Below are positions 8,343 to 17,876 of a DNA stretch of 64,000 nt, piece by piece. The position numbers and the translations under genes were made by a program. The notes under the pieces were generated by a model that was not told the DNA's origin, did not search any database, and worked only from the letters and a program-made list of their open reading frames with translations. The DNA is from Donghicola mangrovi. GTDB lineage: Bacteria > Pseudomonadota > Alphaproteobacteria > Rhodobacterales > Rhodobacteraceae. Every line of letters starts with the position of its first letter. The stretch's first letter is position 1. Where the stretch lies: NCBI RefSeq assembly GCF_013377535.1, contig NZ_JABCJE010000012.1, positions 41,340-105,339 on the forward strand. Direction: 5' to 3'.

Positions 8343-9953
8343 TCAAATCCCCAGATCGAACGGGGCGAAGCTGGCACTGCTGGCGCGCTTCCAACGGGAC
8401 AGATAGCCGAAGCGATCATCATCCTCGCGCAGCAGGAACCCTTCGGGCATGTAGGGGTATACCTCGTGGCCGGTGATCATCACGCCGTCCTTTTCCCGCA
8501 TCATCAGGTGGTGCGGCAGGAAGGACGAGGGATGGGTCATGCCCGCAGCACCCGTCATATCCGCCAGCGCCTTCATCGTATTACGATGAAAGTTCGCGAC
8601 CCGCTGCGCCTTGTCCGGCACGACCAGCGCACGCTGGCGCACGGGGTCCTGCGTGGCGACGCCAGTGGGACAGTGGTTGGTGTGGCAGGCCTGCGCCTGA
8701 ATGCACCCGATCGAGAACATGAACCCACGGGCCGAGTTCACCCAATCCGCGCCCAAGGCCAGCGCCCGCGCTATGTCAAACGCGTGGATCAGCTTGCCCG
8801 AGGCCCCCAGTTTGATCCGGTCACGCAGGTTCACGCCGCGCAGGGTGTTGTGGGCAAAGGTCAACCCTTCGACCAGCGGCATCCCCATGTGGTTCGCAAA
8901 TTCCAGCGGGGCTGCGCCGGTGCCCCCCTCTTTGCCATCAATCACGATAAAATCGGGGGTGATGTCGGTTTCCAGCATCGCGCGAACGATGCACATGAAC
9001 TCGCGCCGGTGGCCGATGCACAGCTTGAACCCGACAGGCTTGCCACCCGACAGATCACGGAGCTGCTTGATGAATGCCATCATCTCGAGCGGCGTGCTGA
9101 ACGCACTGTGCGAGGACGGGGACACACAGTCCCGATCCATCGGCACACCACGCGCCGCTGCGATCTCGGGCGTGATCTTGGAGGCGGGCAGAACGCCGCC
9201 CTGCCCCGGTTTTGCACCTTGGGACAGCTTAATCTCGATCATCTTGACCTGATCGTCAGCAGCGACCTTGGCAAAGAGATCCGGATCGAAATTGCCGTGC
9301 TCATCGCGCACACCAAAGTATCCGGTGCCGATCTCGAAAATCAGGTCGCCGCCGCCTTCGCGGTGATAGCGGCTGATCCCACCCTCGCCGGTGTCGTGGG
9401 CAAAACCGCCGATCTTGGCGCCGCGGTTCAGGGCGGAAATGGCGTTCGCAGACAGCGCACCAAAGCTCATCGCCGAGATATTATAGACCGACGCGTTATA
9501 CGGCTTCAGACAGGCAGGGCCGCCGATCAGAACGCGGAAATCCTTGTCCTCGATCTTGCGCGGCTGGATCGAGTGGGTCAGCCACTGATACCCCGACGCA
9601 TTCACGGATTTCTTGGTGCCAAAGGGGCGCTTATCTTCGACGTTCTTGGCCCGCTGGTAGACGATCGCGCGGGCCTCTCGCGAAAAGGGCACCTCGTCCT
9701 CGTCGCTTTCGACGAAGTACTGGCGCACCTCGGGCCGGATGTGTTCCAGCATAAAGCGCAGGTGCCCGATGACCGGATAGTTGCGCAGAATGGCATGGCT
9801 GGTCTGGGTCACGTCCCGGATGCCAACCAGCGTCAGCGCCGCGAACACAAGCGCCAGAATAATCAGCCAAGGCGCCCATATCGCCCCAAGCCCGAACGCG
9901 ACCGTAAACGCCGCACAGAGGAAAAACGCTAGGAAACGGATCCAGTTGGACAT
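8343..9953 (-). CDS. FMN-binding glutamate synthase family protein
   Basis: 536 residues, with a short N-terminal hydrophobic region (two segments within residues 5-45) followed by the FMN-binding barrel of the glutamate synthase large subunit. The motifs SFGALSANAISALNRGA and KEGGTGAAP match the family. The iron-sulfur ligands are seen in CIQAQACHTNHCPTG. The glutaminase domain of true GltB is absent, so this is the stand-alone GltB-like type whose substrate is generally unproven. The start ATG at 9953 has an AGGGGG stretch 8 bases upstream. The membrane anchor suggests it works at the inner face of the membrane. It is not obviously part of the EPS system. Confidence 0.88.
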   Translation of the reverse strand: MSNWIRFLAFFLCAAFTVAFGLGAIWAPWLIILALVFAALTLVGIRDVTQTSHAILRNYPVIGHLRFMLEHIRPEVRQYFVESDEDEVPFSREARAIVYQRAKNVEDKRPFGTKKSVNASGYQWLTHSIQPRKIEDKDFRVLIGGPACLKPYNASVYNISAMSFGALSANAISALNRGAKIGGFAHDTGEGGISRYHREGGGDLIFEIGTGYFGVRDEHGNFDPDLFAKVAADDQVKMIEIKLSQGAKPGQGGVLPASKITPEIAAARGVPMDRDCVSPSSHSAFSTPLEMMAFIKQLRDLSGGKPVGFKLCIGHRREFMCIVRAMLETDITPDFIVIDGKEGGTGAAPLEFANHMGMPLVEGLTFAHNTLRGVNLRDRIKLGASGKLIHAFDIARALALGADWVNSARGFMFSIGCIQAQACHTNHCPTGVATQDPVRQRALVVPDKAQRVANFHRNTMKALADMTGAAGMTHPSSFLPHHLMMREKDGVMITGHEVYPYMPEGFLLREDDDRFGYLSRWKRASSASFAPFDLGI

Positions 9954-10058
9954 CCTGACAGCCCCCTCAGCTGGTCTGGTTGATGCTAGATTTGATCAAC
10001 TTCTGCCATTGTGCAACCGCTGTTTTCCCTCTGATTTTAGGGGACTGCGCCGATTTTG

Positions 10059-11483
10059 TCAGACGACAGCCATTCGGACAGGGTCCGTGCGGCGCGCGAT
10101 CACGCGCCGACGCTCGATAATTTCATGTCGCCGCACCAGCCCGATCGCCAGTCCCGCATGGGCAAAGAACACCACTTCGAGGTTGGGATAGGGGAACGAC
10201 AGCATCGCCTGCATCAAGAACGCCACGCAGGACGCCTGCAGCGCACCGACCACGGCTTCGGTCTGGGTGCCACGCTGGGATTTGGGTACGCGCGCCAGCA
10301 AAACCTGCCCGATGAACACCACAAATAGCGCCGTACCGATGATCCCGATATTCCCCAGACACGCATAGAGGAAGCTTGAGGCCCGCACGCTGCCGATCCC
10401 CGCCCCTAGACCGTAGGTGTCGATCATGGCGGTCATCGCTTGGGCATTCCAGCCCATCCGCTCGACGCCCGAGTCGCTGGACATCTTGGTCAGCAGGATT
10501 TCGTCGGCAAAGTCCTTGAGCATCGGGTTCAGGGTAAACAGCATGACGAAAATGGTCATCAGCGCAGGCACCGCAATCAGAACGGCTGCATAGATCAACA
10601 TCGCCCGACGCGCCTTGAACATCGTGCGGAAGTGCCACAGGAAGTACAGCCCCAGAAATGCCCCCATCGCCACATAGGTCGAGCTGGAGGTCGAGCGGAT
10701 GATCAGCAGCATCTGGAGCAGCGCGACCATCCCGCTCTGCCATGAACTTTTGTCGTTGAACCAATAGCGCAGCCAGTAACCAAACAGACCCACGGTGTAG
10801 AAACCATAGGCCGACGCTTCGGAGAAACCGCCAGCAACGCGCTTGACCCCCAGCATACGCTGGTTGTCGAGCATCGCCATCGTCGAGGTCCGGATCGCGT
10901 CCAGAAGATCGGGCATGCCCACCGCATAGGAGCCGATGTCCAGAATGGTGATGATCAGGTTCACCGTCGTCGCCAGGATCATCGCTTTATGCACTTGGGC
11001 CGCACTGCCATACGCGCGGAACAGCGTGGCAAGGATCACAAAGGACGACATCGAGATCATCAGACGGATCGACTGGCTGATGTTCTGGGTGGTCGGCTCG
11101 AGCGGACGCAAGCGGAAGGCCATGCCCCAGTCAGGCACCTGAACCAGCATCATCACCTCGGTCTGCCCCCTGAAGAACCGCGGCAGGAAAAAGGCGCTGA
11201 GCAGCGCCACGATCAGCAACAGCAGCAGCGTGAACCCCGGCCGGAAGGGACGCATAGTGGCAAAGATTTGCTGAAGTCCGGTGGGATGGATCAAAAGCGC
11301 CGCCCACATCGAGATGACCGCAAAGTCGATCAGATAGATGGATCCCAGCCCGGACACGTTCACCGCCGCCGCTGCACCCATAGGTAGAGTAAAGAACAGC
11401 AGCCACAGTCCCTTTATCGGTCCACGGACGAACATATAAACCAGAATGAACATCGCCAGAGGCGTGGTCGTCAAAAGCTGCAT
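10059..11483 (-). CDS. O-antigen ligase/Wzy-type polysaccharide polymerase-like membrane protein
   Basis: 474 residues from ATG at 11483; a TTG at 11528 with AAAG just upstream would add 15 residues and cannot be excluded. The protein is almost entirely hydrophobic, with about 11-12 membrane segments and a long periplasmic loop in the C-terminal half (about 325-390, containing ERMGWNAQAM and GLGAGIGSVR). This is the layout of the Wzy/WaaL superfamily, which joins lipid-linked repeat units in the periplasm. It lies upstream of and divergent from a secreted glycoside hydrolase and close to ExoY-, ExoP- and Wzx-like genes, so it is the likely polymerase of EPS module I. The family is divergent, so ligase versus polymerase cannot be settled. 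Confidence 0.72.
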   Translation of the reverse strand: MQLLTTTPLAMFILVYMFVRGPIKGLWLLFFTLPMGAAAAVNVSGLGSIYLIDFAVISMWAALLIHPTGLQQIFATMRPFRPGFTLLLLLIVALLSAFFLPRFFRGQTEVMMLVQVPDWGMAFRLRPLEPTTQNISQSIRLMISMSSFVILATLFRAYGSAAQVHKAMILATTVNLIITILDIGSYAVGMPDLLDAIRTSTMAMLDNQRMLGVKRVAGGFSEASAYGFYTVGLFGYWLRYWFNDKSSWQSGMVALLQMLLIIRSTSSSTYVAMGAFLGLYFLWHFRTMFKARRAMLIYAAVLIAVPALMTIFVMLFTLNPMLKDFADEILLTKMSSDSGVERMGWNAQAMTAMIDTYGLGAGIGSVRASSFLYACLGNIGIIGTALFVVFIGQVLLARVPKSQRGTQTEAVVGALQASCVAFLMQAMLSFPYPNLEVVFFAHAGLAIGLVRRHEIIERRRVIARRTDPVRMAVV

Positions 11484-11609
11484 TGCAAATAAATCGCCTG
11501 TCAGCACCGCACCGTGCAGGCGCAGCAAATCTTTAAATCAATAAATTTTATCTACCGTGATTTTAGAAAACCGCAACAGTAAATCCAACCTTCCCCTCGG
11601 GTCACCGTA

Positions 11610-11629
11610 ATTTGCAAAATAGCAAATTT
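11610..11629. promoter_or_regulatory. Inverted repeat AATTTGC-N6-GCAAATT in divergent promoter
   Basis: Perfect 7 bp arms separated by 6 bases in the AT-rich gap between the minus-strand polymerase gene and the plus-strand hydrolase gene. The size and location fit an operator for a dimeric regulator that could act on both genes. The half-site ATTTGC/GCAAAT recurs in other intergenic regions of the locus. Confidence 0.4.
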
Positions 11630-11737
11630 GATTTCCGCAATAGGTGCAAGTGGAATTCATTATAACCTTGATAACATTTCGAATTGAAAACATTATGGGC
11701 ATAATTCCTAACTGCAATTTATTAGTTGAGTATATCC

Positions 11738-13534
11738 ATGCATTTTTTCAAAAGCATTACCGCCGCTTTGGCATCGACGGTATGCCTCTATGCACCTGCA
11801 GCATCAGCAGAAACGCTGAAGGCGCCGCTCCTCGGCATTGATTCAGGGTTCTTTCTGGTTCCCTCCACCCCTGTTCTGGAGCGTTTGATTGATCTTGGCA
11901 TCAATGACCTTCGCGACAACACGGTCTGGAAGTGGATTGAAACGGAAAAGGGCGAGTACAATTTCGATGCAGAACAGCAGCGTGGCGTCGATGCCCTGAA
12001 CCGCGCTGGCCTTGCTGGATCGCTCATTATTTGGGCAGACAACCCCCTTTACGAGGATGGCAACACCGTCACGACCCCGTCAGGCATCAAGGCGCTGGCC
12101 AAGTTCGTGTCCGCCTATCTGGACCACTACCCCAACATCCGTTCGCTCGAGATCGGGAACGAGTTCAACTCCTCCAGCTTTATCTACGGTCCGATCAAGG
12201 AATTCTCGTCCAAACAACTGGCCGAGGTGCAATACAACTACCTCAAGGCGCTGGATAAGTTCGAGAACATCCACAACATGCGGGTGATCGGGGCCTCTGC
12301 GCACTCGATCGCGGCAGGGTATATCTGGGCCCTTCTGGACTTGGGTGGGGCCGAGTTCATGGATGCGATCTCGATCCACACCTACACCACCGAACCCGAG
12401 CACATCCCTGCGGAAATGAACGTCCTGCGCCGCCACCCCGCGATGGCAGACATGGAAATCGAGGTCACCGAGTTCGGTCAGCAAGACCATGCTCTGGCGC
12501 CCGATTTCTTCTGGCGGAACTACTGCACCATGTCGCAAGCGGGCATCGAACGCGCGGTCTGGTATCCGCTCAAGCAGCGCGGCGATGGCTATCCGCCGGT
12601 TCTGCAAGAAGATCTGTCGCTGTCCCCTCTGGGTCAGGCGCTGGCCTTTGCCCACAAAGAGGTTCAGGGCGTACCGGTCGAGGCATTCAAGCCCGATCCC
12701 TTTACCTATGGCTGCGTCTTCAACGGCAAGGACGCGGTGATCTGGGGCGAGCCTCGTGGCTTCCAAGTGAACCGCTCGGATATCGCGCTGCGCCGCGGGG
12801 ATTTGCGTCCGTTTGACCGCGACCAGGAGCTGTCCCGCGACCGCGTGGTGCTGCTGCACACCGATGGCGCGCCGATTGATCTGGGCTCCGATATCAGCTT
12901 CTGCCCGCAGCCGGTCGTGGCGGACAGTTACCACGAATTCTACCGACCCGAAGAAGGCGAGAATGCCCGCACCGCCCCCGGTGTCGAAGGGTTCCGCCGT
13001 TACCTGCTGGTCGGCGACGAAAGCCGCATTGTCGATCTGGTGACCTGCCCCGGTCAGCAGCGCAATGGCGTTCCGTGGCGCCCCTATCTGTGCTCTGCCG
13101 AGGAAGAATTTTGGCAGTTCAGCATGATGCCCGCCAGCTTCAACATCGTCGGCAGCGCCGAGGACAACATGCGCGTCGTCTATGACTACGAATCCGAGCG
13201 CGAACAGCTGCTCTATGTCGATACCGAGGTCAGCCCCAACCTGCTGAACGCTGGCGGTGTCACCTTGGACATCCTGATCGACGGCGAGAAGAAAGTCTCT
13301 GAAGTGGTCGAAGGCAAACAGTCCAATCGCTACGGTCCCTTTGCCGCTCCCCTAGGGGCGGATGTTCAGGTCATGTTTGGTCCGACCGCGATGCCTCAGG
13401 TGTATTTGGGTGACTTCCGCGTGACCCTGCGCAACCCGACTTGCGCCTGTGACTTCGATGTCTGCGAACTGGAAGGCGAGCCCCGCATCAACGGCGCACC
13501 CGAGCCGGAGCAAGCGGCGGCCACCACCGAATAA
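11738..13534 (+). CDS. Secreted clan GH-A-like glycoside hydrolase
   Basis: 598 residues. A signal peptide is clear (MHFFKSITAALAST ... AASAE, cleavage near residue 24). The N-terminal domain (about 28-320) has the (beta/alpha)8 features of clan A retaining glycosidases: the acid/base Glu142 in EIGNEF and a likely nucleophile Glu245 in EVTEFG, plus His and Tyr in ISIHTYTTE. The C-terminal part (about 320-590) looks all-beta and holds several Cys. I start at ATG 11738, which places the signal peptide at the very N-terminus. The substrate is unknown; by context it may trim or release the polymer of EPS module I, like periplasmic hydrolases in other Wzy systems. It ends at a strong bidirectional terminator. 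Confidence 0.75.
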   Translation: MHFFKSITAALASTVCLYAPAASAETLKAPLLGIDSGFFLVPSTPVLERLIDLGINDLRDNTVWKWIETEKGEYNFDAEQQRGVDALNRAGLAGSLIIWADNPLYEDGNTVTTPSGIKALAKFVSAYLDHYPNIRSLEIGNEFNSSSFIYGPIKEFSSKQLAEVQYNYLKALDKFENIHNMRVIGASAHSIAAGYIWALLDLGGAEFMDAISIHTYTTEPEHIPAEMNVLRRHPAMADMEIEVTEFGQQDHALAPDFFWRNYCTMSQAGIERAVWYPLKQRGDGYPPVLQEDLSLSPLGQALAFAHKEVQGVPVEAFKPDPFTYGCVFNGKDAVIWGEPRGFQVNRSDIALRRGDLRPFDRDQELSRDRVVLLHTDGAPIDLGSDISFCPQPVVADSYHEFYRPEEGENARTAPGVEGFRRYLLVGDESRIVDLVTCPGQQRNGVPWRPYLCSAEEEFWQFSMMPASFNIVGSAEDNMRVVYDYESEREQLLYVDTEVSPNLLNAGGVTLDILIDGEKKVSEVVEGKQSNRYGPFAAPLGADVQVMFGPTAMPQVYLGDFRVTLRNPTCACDFDVCELEGEPRINGAPEPEQAAATTE

Positions 13535-13540
13535 ACCAAA

Positions 13541-13572
13541 AAGCCCGGTGAGATGATCACCGGGCTTCTTTA
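13541..13572 (+). terminator. Bidirectional intrinsic terminator
   Basis: AAGCCCGGTGA and TCACCGGGCTT form a perfect 11 bp stem with a GATGA loop, followed by TCTTT on the plus strand and preceded by an A-run that gives a T-run on the minus strand. It lies between the convergent genes ending at 13534 and 13591. Confidence 0.9.
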
Positions 13573-13590
13573 ATTCTGCTGTTGTGCGGG

Positions 13591-14493
13591 TCAGGCGCGG
13601 CGCGCGATCATTTCCAGGATATGTTCGGGCTTTTCCTTGCCCGAGAGGGCGTCGGAGATGCCGATCCAATTGCCCTTGGCGCGTGCCTTGCGGTCAATCC
13701 AGGGCTCGGGCGTGAAGATCTTGCCGTGGTTCGCCAAGAAGTTCTTGGTCATCAGATAGAGGCCATAGAGCTTGGGCATAGAGCCCTTGCGCATCAGGTA
13801 CACCACGTTCGCAATCTGGCTATACCCCAGCAGATGGCCACTGGTTTCGCGGCCCAGTTTGGTGCCGCAGTGGACGCCGACAAGGCCGTCGATCTTGACC
13901 TTCTCGCCCGGCAGACGGCTCGAGAAATCTGTGTCCTCTTGCCACGCATAAAGCGGCAGGCGCGGGTCAAAGCGGTAATCATGAATGGCCGAGCAACGAT
14001 AGGCCATGTTGCAGCCATAGAGCCCGATCAGATTGCGGCGCAGCGCGACACTGCCCGAGGGTTTGTCGTTGCTGGCCTCGTATTCTTCTATCATGCGGCG
14101 GGCATCAGGCACTTCGACCCCCGAGGAGTTGATCCCGTCAGCCAAAAGGCGCCCTGTGACACCCGCCGCCGAGGGAAACGCGTTCATCCCGGCCTCGATC
14201 GCCTCAAGGGCGTTACGGGCGGGCAGATAATCGTCGTCGATAAAGAAAACCGCATCACATTCGTTCTGGATGGCATCCAGACCGGTGTTGCGTTGTTTGG
14301 TCAGACCTTTGGGAGAGTAAAGCACCTGTATCGGCAGATCGTGTTCCAGCGCGCTGGCGTCCGGCAGATCTTCGGGCTTGGTGACCACCAGCAGAACATG
14401 GCTGGGACGCTTGGTCTGACGAGCGATAAAGGGCAGCACGGCCTCGATGGCTTCGGGGCGACCGACCGAGCAAATGATGACTGAAATGCGCAT
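13591..14493 (-). CDS. Family 2 glycosyltransferase
   Basis: 300 residues, cytoplasmic, GT-A fold. The N-terminus ISVIICSVGRPE is the usual GT2 beginning; the metal- and nucleotide-sugar-binding acidic motif is FFIDDDYLP (about 83-91) and the catalytic ED-type motif is WQEDTDFS (about 191-198). There is no membrane segment. It should transfer a sugar from a nucleotide donor to the lipid-linked repeat unit of module I. It lies 87 bases after the ExoY-like gene on the same strand, so the two are probably co-transcribed. Confidence 0.85.
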   Translation of the reverse strand: MRISVIICSVGRPEAIEAVLPFIARQTKRPSHVLLVVTKPEDLPDASALEHDLPIQVLYSPKGLTKQRNTGLDAIQNECDAVFFIDDDYLPARNALEAIEAGMNAFPSAAGVTGRLLADGINSSGVEVPDARRMIEEYEASNDKPSGSVALRRNLIGLYGCNMAYRCSAIHDYRFDPRLPLYAWQEDTDFSSRLPGEKVKIDGLVGVHCGTKLGRETSGHLLGYSQIANVVYLMRKGSMPKLYGLYLMTKNFLANHGKIFTPEPWIDRKARAKGNWIGISDALSGKEKPEHILEMIARRA

Positions 14494-14580
14494 AGTACTG
14501 CGGGTCCATACTCATGTAGTATGCGCGAGCGAGCAAAGAGCCGCCCGCGCTGTTCCGGCTTTGAAAGGCGTGTTCGTCGA

Positions 14581-15261
14581 TCAGACGCCGGTGCGATTGG
14601 TGATCGCGCCGATGGTGCTGAACAGGATCACGATGTCCTTGACCGGCGACACTTCGCGGCAGTAGCGCGCATCCAGAGCCACACGTTCATCATAGCTGAT
14701 GTCGTTGCGGCCAGAGACCTGCCACAGACCGGTCACACCCGGACGCATCATCAGATAGGCCCACTGCTGCGCACCGTAACGGACCAGCTCTTCTTTGGTC
14801 ACGGGACGGGGACCAACCAGGCTCATCTCGCCCTTCAGGACGTTCCAGATCTGGGGCAGCTCGTCGAGGCTGGACTTGCGCAGGAAGTTCCCGATGCGGG
14901 TGATGCGGGGATCGTTGCGCAGTTTGAAGTCGCGCTCCCACTCGGCGGCAGCCTCGGGGTTGCTGGCCAGATATTCGGCCAGACGGGTCTGCGAGTCGGT
15001 CACCATGCTGCGCAGTTTCCAGCATTTAAAGGGCTTGCCCTCGCGACCTACACGCGTGTGGCCGTAAAAGCCGGGCCCGCCATCCATACGGACGATCAGA
15101 TAAAAGACGCCGATAATCGGTAAAAGGATCGGAAGAAGGAGAATGGCCAGAACAATGTCTGCGACCCGCTTAAGAGCACCCTCATAGCTGAGGAGATCAC
15201 CAGCGCTAGAGCGCTGTGCAGGGCCACCGTTATTGCTAGCGGAAGTAGAAGTATTCGTCAC
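14581..15261 (-). CDS. exoY: Initiating sugar-phosphate transferase (ExoY/WcaJ family)
   Basis: 226 residues. This family transfers a sugar-1-phosphate (often galactose or glucose) to undecaprenyl phosphate and starts repeat-unit assembly at the inner membrane. After a short polar N-terminus there is one hydrophobic hairpin (about 36-58), followed by the catalytic domain with KCWKLRSM, RKSSLDELPQIWNVLKGEMSLVGPRP-type residues in the usual order, and the terminal NRTGV. The length matches the short ExoY type that lacks the extra N-terminal membrane domain. It is the first of two such enzymes in the window; the other is at 54823. The donor sugar cannot be read. The exoY symbol marks family likeness, not proven orthology. 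Confidence 0.88.
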   Translation of the reverse strand: MTNTSTSASNNGGPAQRSSAGDLLSYEGALKRVADIVLAILLLPILLPIIGVFYLIVRMDGGPGFYGHTRVGREGKPFKCWKLRSMVTDSQTRLAEYLASNPEAAAEWERDFKLRNDPRITRIGNFLRKSSLDELPQIWNVLKGEMSLVGPRPVTKEELVRYGAQQWAYLMMRPGVTGLWQVSGRNDISYDERVALDARYCREVSPVKDIVILFSTIGAITNRTGV

Positions 15262-15462
15262 AACGGCCCCCGGTAAAGAATGTCGTGTTCAATAAATTCA
15301 GGGCAACAGCGCCCAAACCCACACTCAAGTCACTTAATAATACGTTAACTAATATGTATGAGCGATATTTCGCGTACAAATTTACATATTTACGAAAAAA
15401 ACTCCACCAAATTTCCACCGATTTGATTAATTAATTCGCAATCTTTCAGAAATGTTTTTGCA

Positions 15463-15497
15463 TTTGCGGCACTGCAACAATACTTCAATGCCGCAAA
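15463..15497 (-). terminator. Hairpin downstream of the Wzc/ExoP gene
   Basis: TTTGCGGCA and TGCCGCAAA form a perfect 9 bp stem with a 17-base loop, 22-57 bases after the stop of the minus-strand gene at 15520. Only a weak T-run follows. It may end the wzc transcript or may belong to the control region of the ExoY-like gene, whose start lies about 200 bases further on in an AT-rich gap. Confidence 0.45.
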
Positions 15498-15519
15498 ACT
15501 TTGCACAAATGAATTCCGC

Positions 15520-17682
15520 TCAGTGATAATCGTATTTCTGCGCATATCCATCAGGATCTTCGCGAACATCGACCATCGTCAGAACCAGACCGATGTTCCG
15601 AACACCCACGTTTTGCAGGGTATCAAGACCGTATTTCACCGACTTTTCAGAGGTGAACCGCCAGCGCACCAGATACAGCACCCAGTCCACAACAGGCGCG
15701 ATCTGAAGACCATCGGACACCGCCAGGATCGGCGGAGCATCGATCACCACCACGTCGTAGCGGGCCTTCAGCTCCTCGACCATTTTGCGTAACTGTTCGC
15801 CGCTCACGCTGTCTGCGATCATAGCATGCTGGTGGCTGGCACCTGTAATGTCGAACAGGGTTTGCTGACCTTTGATGATTGCCTCATCAATGGGCACTTC
15901 ACCGTTAAAATAATTTGAAAGGTCCACTAGCTGCCCATCAGTGAATTCTGCCTGAAGGGAGCCCCGTCTGTTATCCAAATCCACAAGAATGGTTGACGCT
16001 CCGGCCTTGGCGTGGGCGTGGGCCAACGCAACGGCGGTAGAGGTTTTTCCTTCGTTAGGATCCGAAGACAACAGCATGTAGCAGTTCTTTTGCTTCCGCG
16101 TCGCGATGGGCAACATCACACGCAACTGCCTGATCCGCTCGTTCAGCAAGTGATAACCGCGGCTGTTCAGCAGGCTGATGATGTCCTTGGGCGATTTCAC
16201 TTCGGCACTCGGCAGCACGGTCATCACCGGCAAACCGGTTGCGGACTCCAACTGGCGGACCGTTGCAAAACCACCGCGCATCATTTCCATAATCAACACT
16301 GCCACTAGCCCAATGGTCATACCGATTGCGCCGCCGAACATGGTCATCAGCTTGACCCGAGGCGCCGAGGGCACCTGAGGAATGGACGCGGGGTTGATGA
16401 TTTTTGCATCAGCGCGCTGGATTTCGACCTGAGCCTGGGTCATGCCAAGACGGGTCAGCAGCTCGTCGAACCGCAGGCGGGCCGCTTCGGCTTCGCGTTC
16501 CAACTGGCGCAGGCGCAGCGAGGAACTCGCCAGAGCCGAAAGTTTGGACTGCAGATTCGCGACGTCCTTGGACAGAGCTTCCTCGCGGTTCACCAGAACC
16601 TCGATGCGCCCATCGTAACCGCGCAGGATGTTGTCGACCTCGGTCGCGATGTTGGCGTCGATCTCGCTGACCTCCTTGGCGAGGTTGCGACGATCAGGGT
16701 GGTTCGCCCCCAGCGAGGACGACAGCGCCGCATCTTTGCGCAGCAACTCCTGACGGGCCTCGCGCATCGCGGTCACATAAGGAACGTCCAGGGTCTCCGC
16801 CACAGCGATCGCACCCTGGCTGTCTTTCAGCGTGAGGGTCTGGTTAAGACGAGCCTCCTCGGTGGCGCGCTCGGAACGCGCCAGAGCCAGCTGTTGGTTC
16901 AATTCAGCCAACTGCTGCTGAAGCACCTCTTCCGATGCACCGCTCGAAAGGAGCAACTGACGTTTGAAGTCTTCGACCGTGGCCTCGGCCGCAACCACAT
17001 GCTGGCGTGCCTCTTCGACCTGATCCTGCAACCAGCGGGTCGCGCTGTTTGCCATGGTCTGACGGTCGTTGAGCTGGTCATTAATGTATGCGTCCACCAG
17101 AGCGTTCGCGACCACTGCAGACAGTTCAGCATCGGTGGTCATCACGCTGACCGCGATCACATAGGATTCGCCAACGCGGTAGACGTTGATCCCTTCAGAC
17201 AGCTTGTCGGCGATGAAATTGAGACGCTGGGTTTCTTTGGGGATGAGGGAATCCTCAAAGTACTCGAAGCCATCTTCACCAAACAGAGTATCAAAGCGAT
17301 CCACGCCGATATTCTCGATTGCTGTGTGCAACAAAGCCATCGAGCGCAGAACCGTGACCTCACTCTCGACCAGAGGGTTATCGAGCTTGAGGTCACCAAC
17401 GACCTGCTCTTGCAGGGATACGATCTGCTGGCCGCGGGCATCCAGCATCACGGTGGTATTGGCCGTGAATTGCTTGGGCTGAAACGCTGCGAACGCGAAA
17501 AAAAGTACGGCAAAACCAAGAATGCAACCGAACACGATATACTTGCGGACCCAGATTGATCTGACCATCCGCGACAGATCGGCCTTGTCATCCTCTTCGG
17601 GGCGGATGGTTTCGGCGTCATACATTTGGCGTCCAGCAACCTGAGCCGAGAAATGCGGGCTTTGGGTGCCAAAATCAGTCAT
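15520..17682 (-). CDS. Wzc/ExoP-type polysaccharide co-polymerase with tyrosine autokinase
   Basis: 720 residues from ATG 17682, chosen because GGAGA lies 9 bases upstream. Two membrane segments (about 47-67 and 447-467) flank a long periplasmic Wzz domain with coiled coil (about 210-410). The C-terminal BY-kinase domain shows Walker A SDPNEGKT (540-547), Walker A' VDLDNRR (567-573) and Walker B VVVIDAPP (644-651). The last residues YAQKYDYH give a short tyrosine cluster for autophosphorylation. It sets chain length and couples synthesis to export in module I. A second, split set (51751 and 50898) serves module II. It is divergent from the Wzx gene, with a palindrome between them. Confidence 0.92.
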   Translation of the reverse strand: MTDFGTQSPHFSAQVAGRQMYDAETIRPEEDDKADLSRMVRSIWVRKYIVFGCILGFAVLFFAFAAFQPKQFTANTTVMLDARGQQIVSLQEQVVGDLKLDNPLVESEVTVLRSMALLHTAIENIGVDRFDTLFGEDGFEYFEDSLIPKETQRLNFIADKLSEGINVYRVGESYVIAVSVMTTDAELSAVVANALVDAYINDQLNDRQTMANSATRWLQDQVEEARQHVVAAEATVEDFKRQLLLSSGASEEVLQQQLAELNQQLALARSERATEEARLNQTLTLKDSQGAIAVAETLDVPYVTAMREARQELLRKDAALSSSLGANHPDRRNLAKEVSEIDANIATEVDNILRGYDGRIEVLVNREEALSKDVANLQSKLSALASSSLRLRQLEREAEAARLRFDELLTRLGMTQAQVEIQRADAKIINPASIPQVPSAPRVKLMTMFGGAIGMTIGLVAVLIMEMMRGGFATVRQLESATGLPVMTVLPSAEVKSPKDIISLLNSRGYHLLNERIRQLRVMLPIATRKQKNCYMLLSSDPNEGKTSTAVALAHAHAKAGASTILVDLDNRRGSLQAEFTDGQLVDLSNYFNGEVPIDEAIIKGQQTLFDITGASHQHAMIADSVSGEQLRKMVEELKARYDVVVIDAPPILAVSDGLQIAPVVDWVLYLVRWRFTSEKSVKYGLDTLQNVGVRNIGLVLTMVDVREDPDGYAQKYDYH

Positions 17683-17701
17683 AAAAAGAAATCTCCAAAA
17701 A

Positions 17702-17715
17702 TGCACAATTGTGCA
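17702..17715. promoter_or_regulatory. Perfect palindrome TGCACAATTGTGCA, candidate operator
   Basis: 14 bp perfect palindrome in the divergent region between the Wzc gene (start 17682, minus) and the Wzx gene (start 17877, plus). It lies just upstream of the wzc ribosome binding site, so a protein bound here would block that transcript or its start. Confidence 0.5.
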
Positions 17716-17876
17716 CTTATCCGAACAAATAAAACATCGGCATGTCGCTAAAGAACATGGTTGCACGTCCCGTGACAAGAGCGGTATTTCTAAATTATCA
17801 TGAATTCTGTCTTATAAGACACCATTCCCCAAAGACCCTCCTCATTTTCCGTAAGATTTATTATCGGAGTGATATT

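Noticed and set aside
17742..17876. 45-residue N-terminal extension of the Wzx protein
   Set aside because: It would start within the divergent promoter, is basic and non-hydrophobic unlike Wzx N-termini, and a good ribosome site supports the TTG at 17877.
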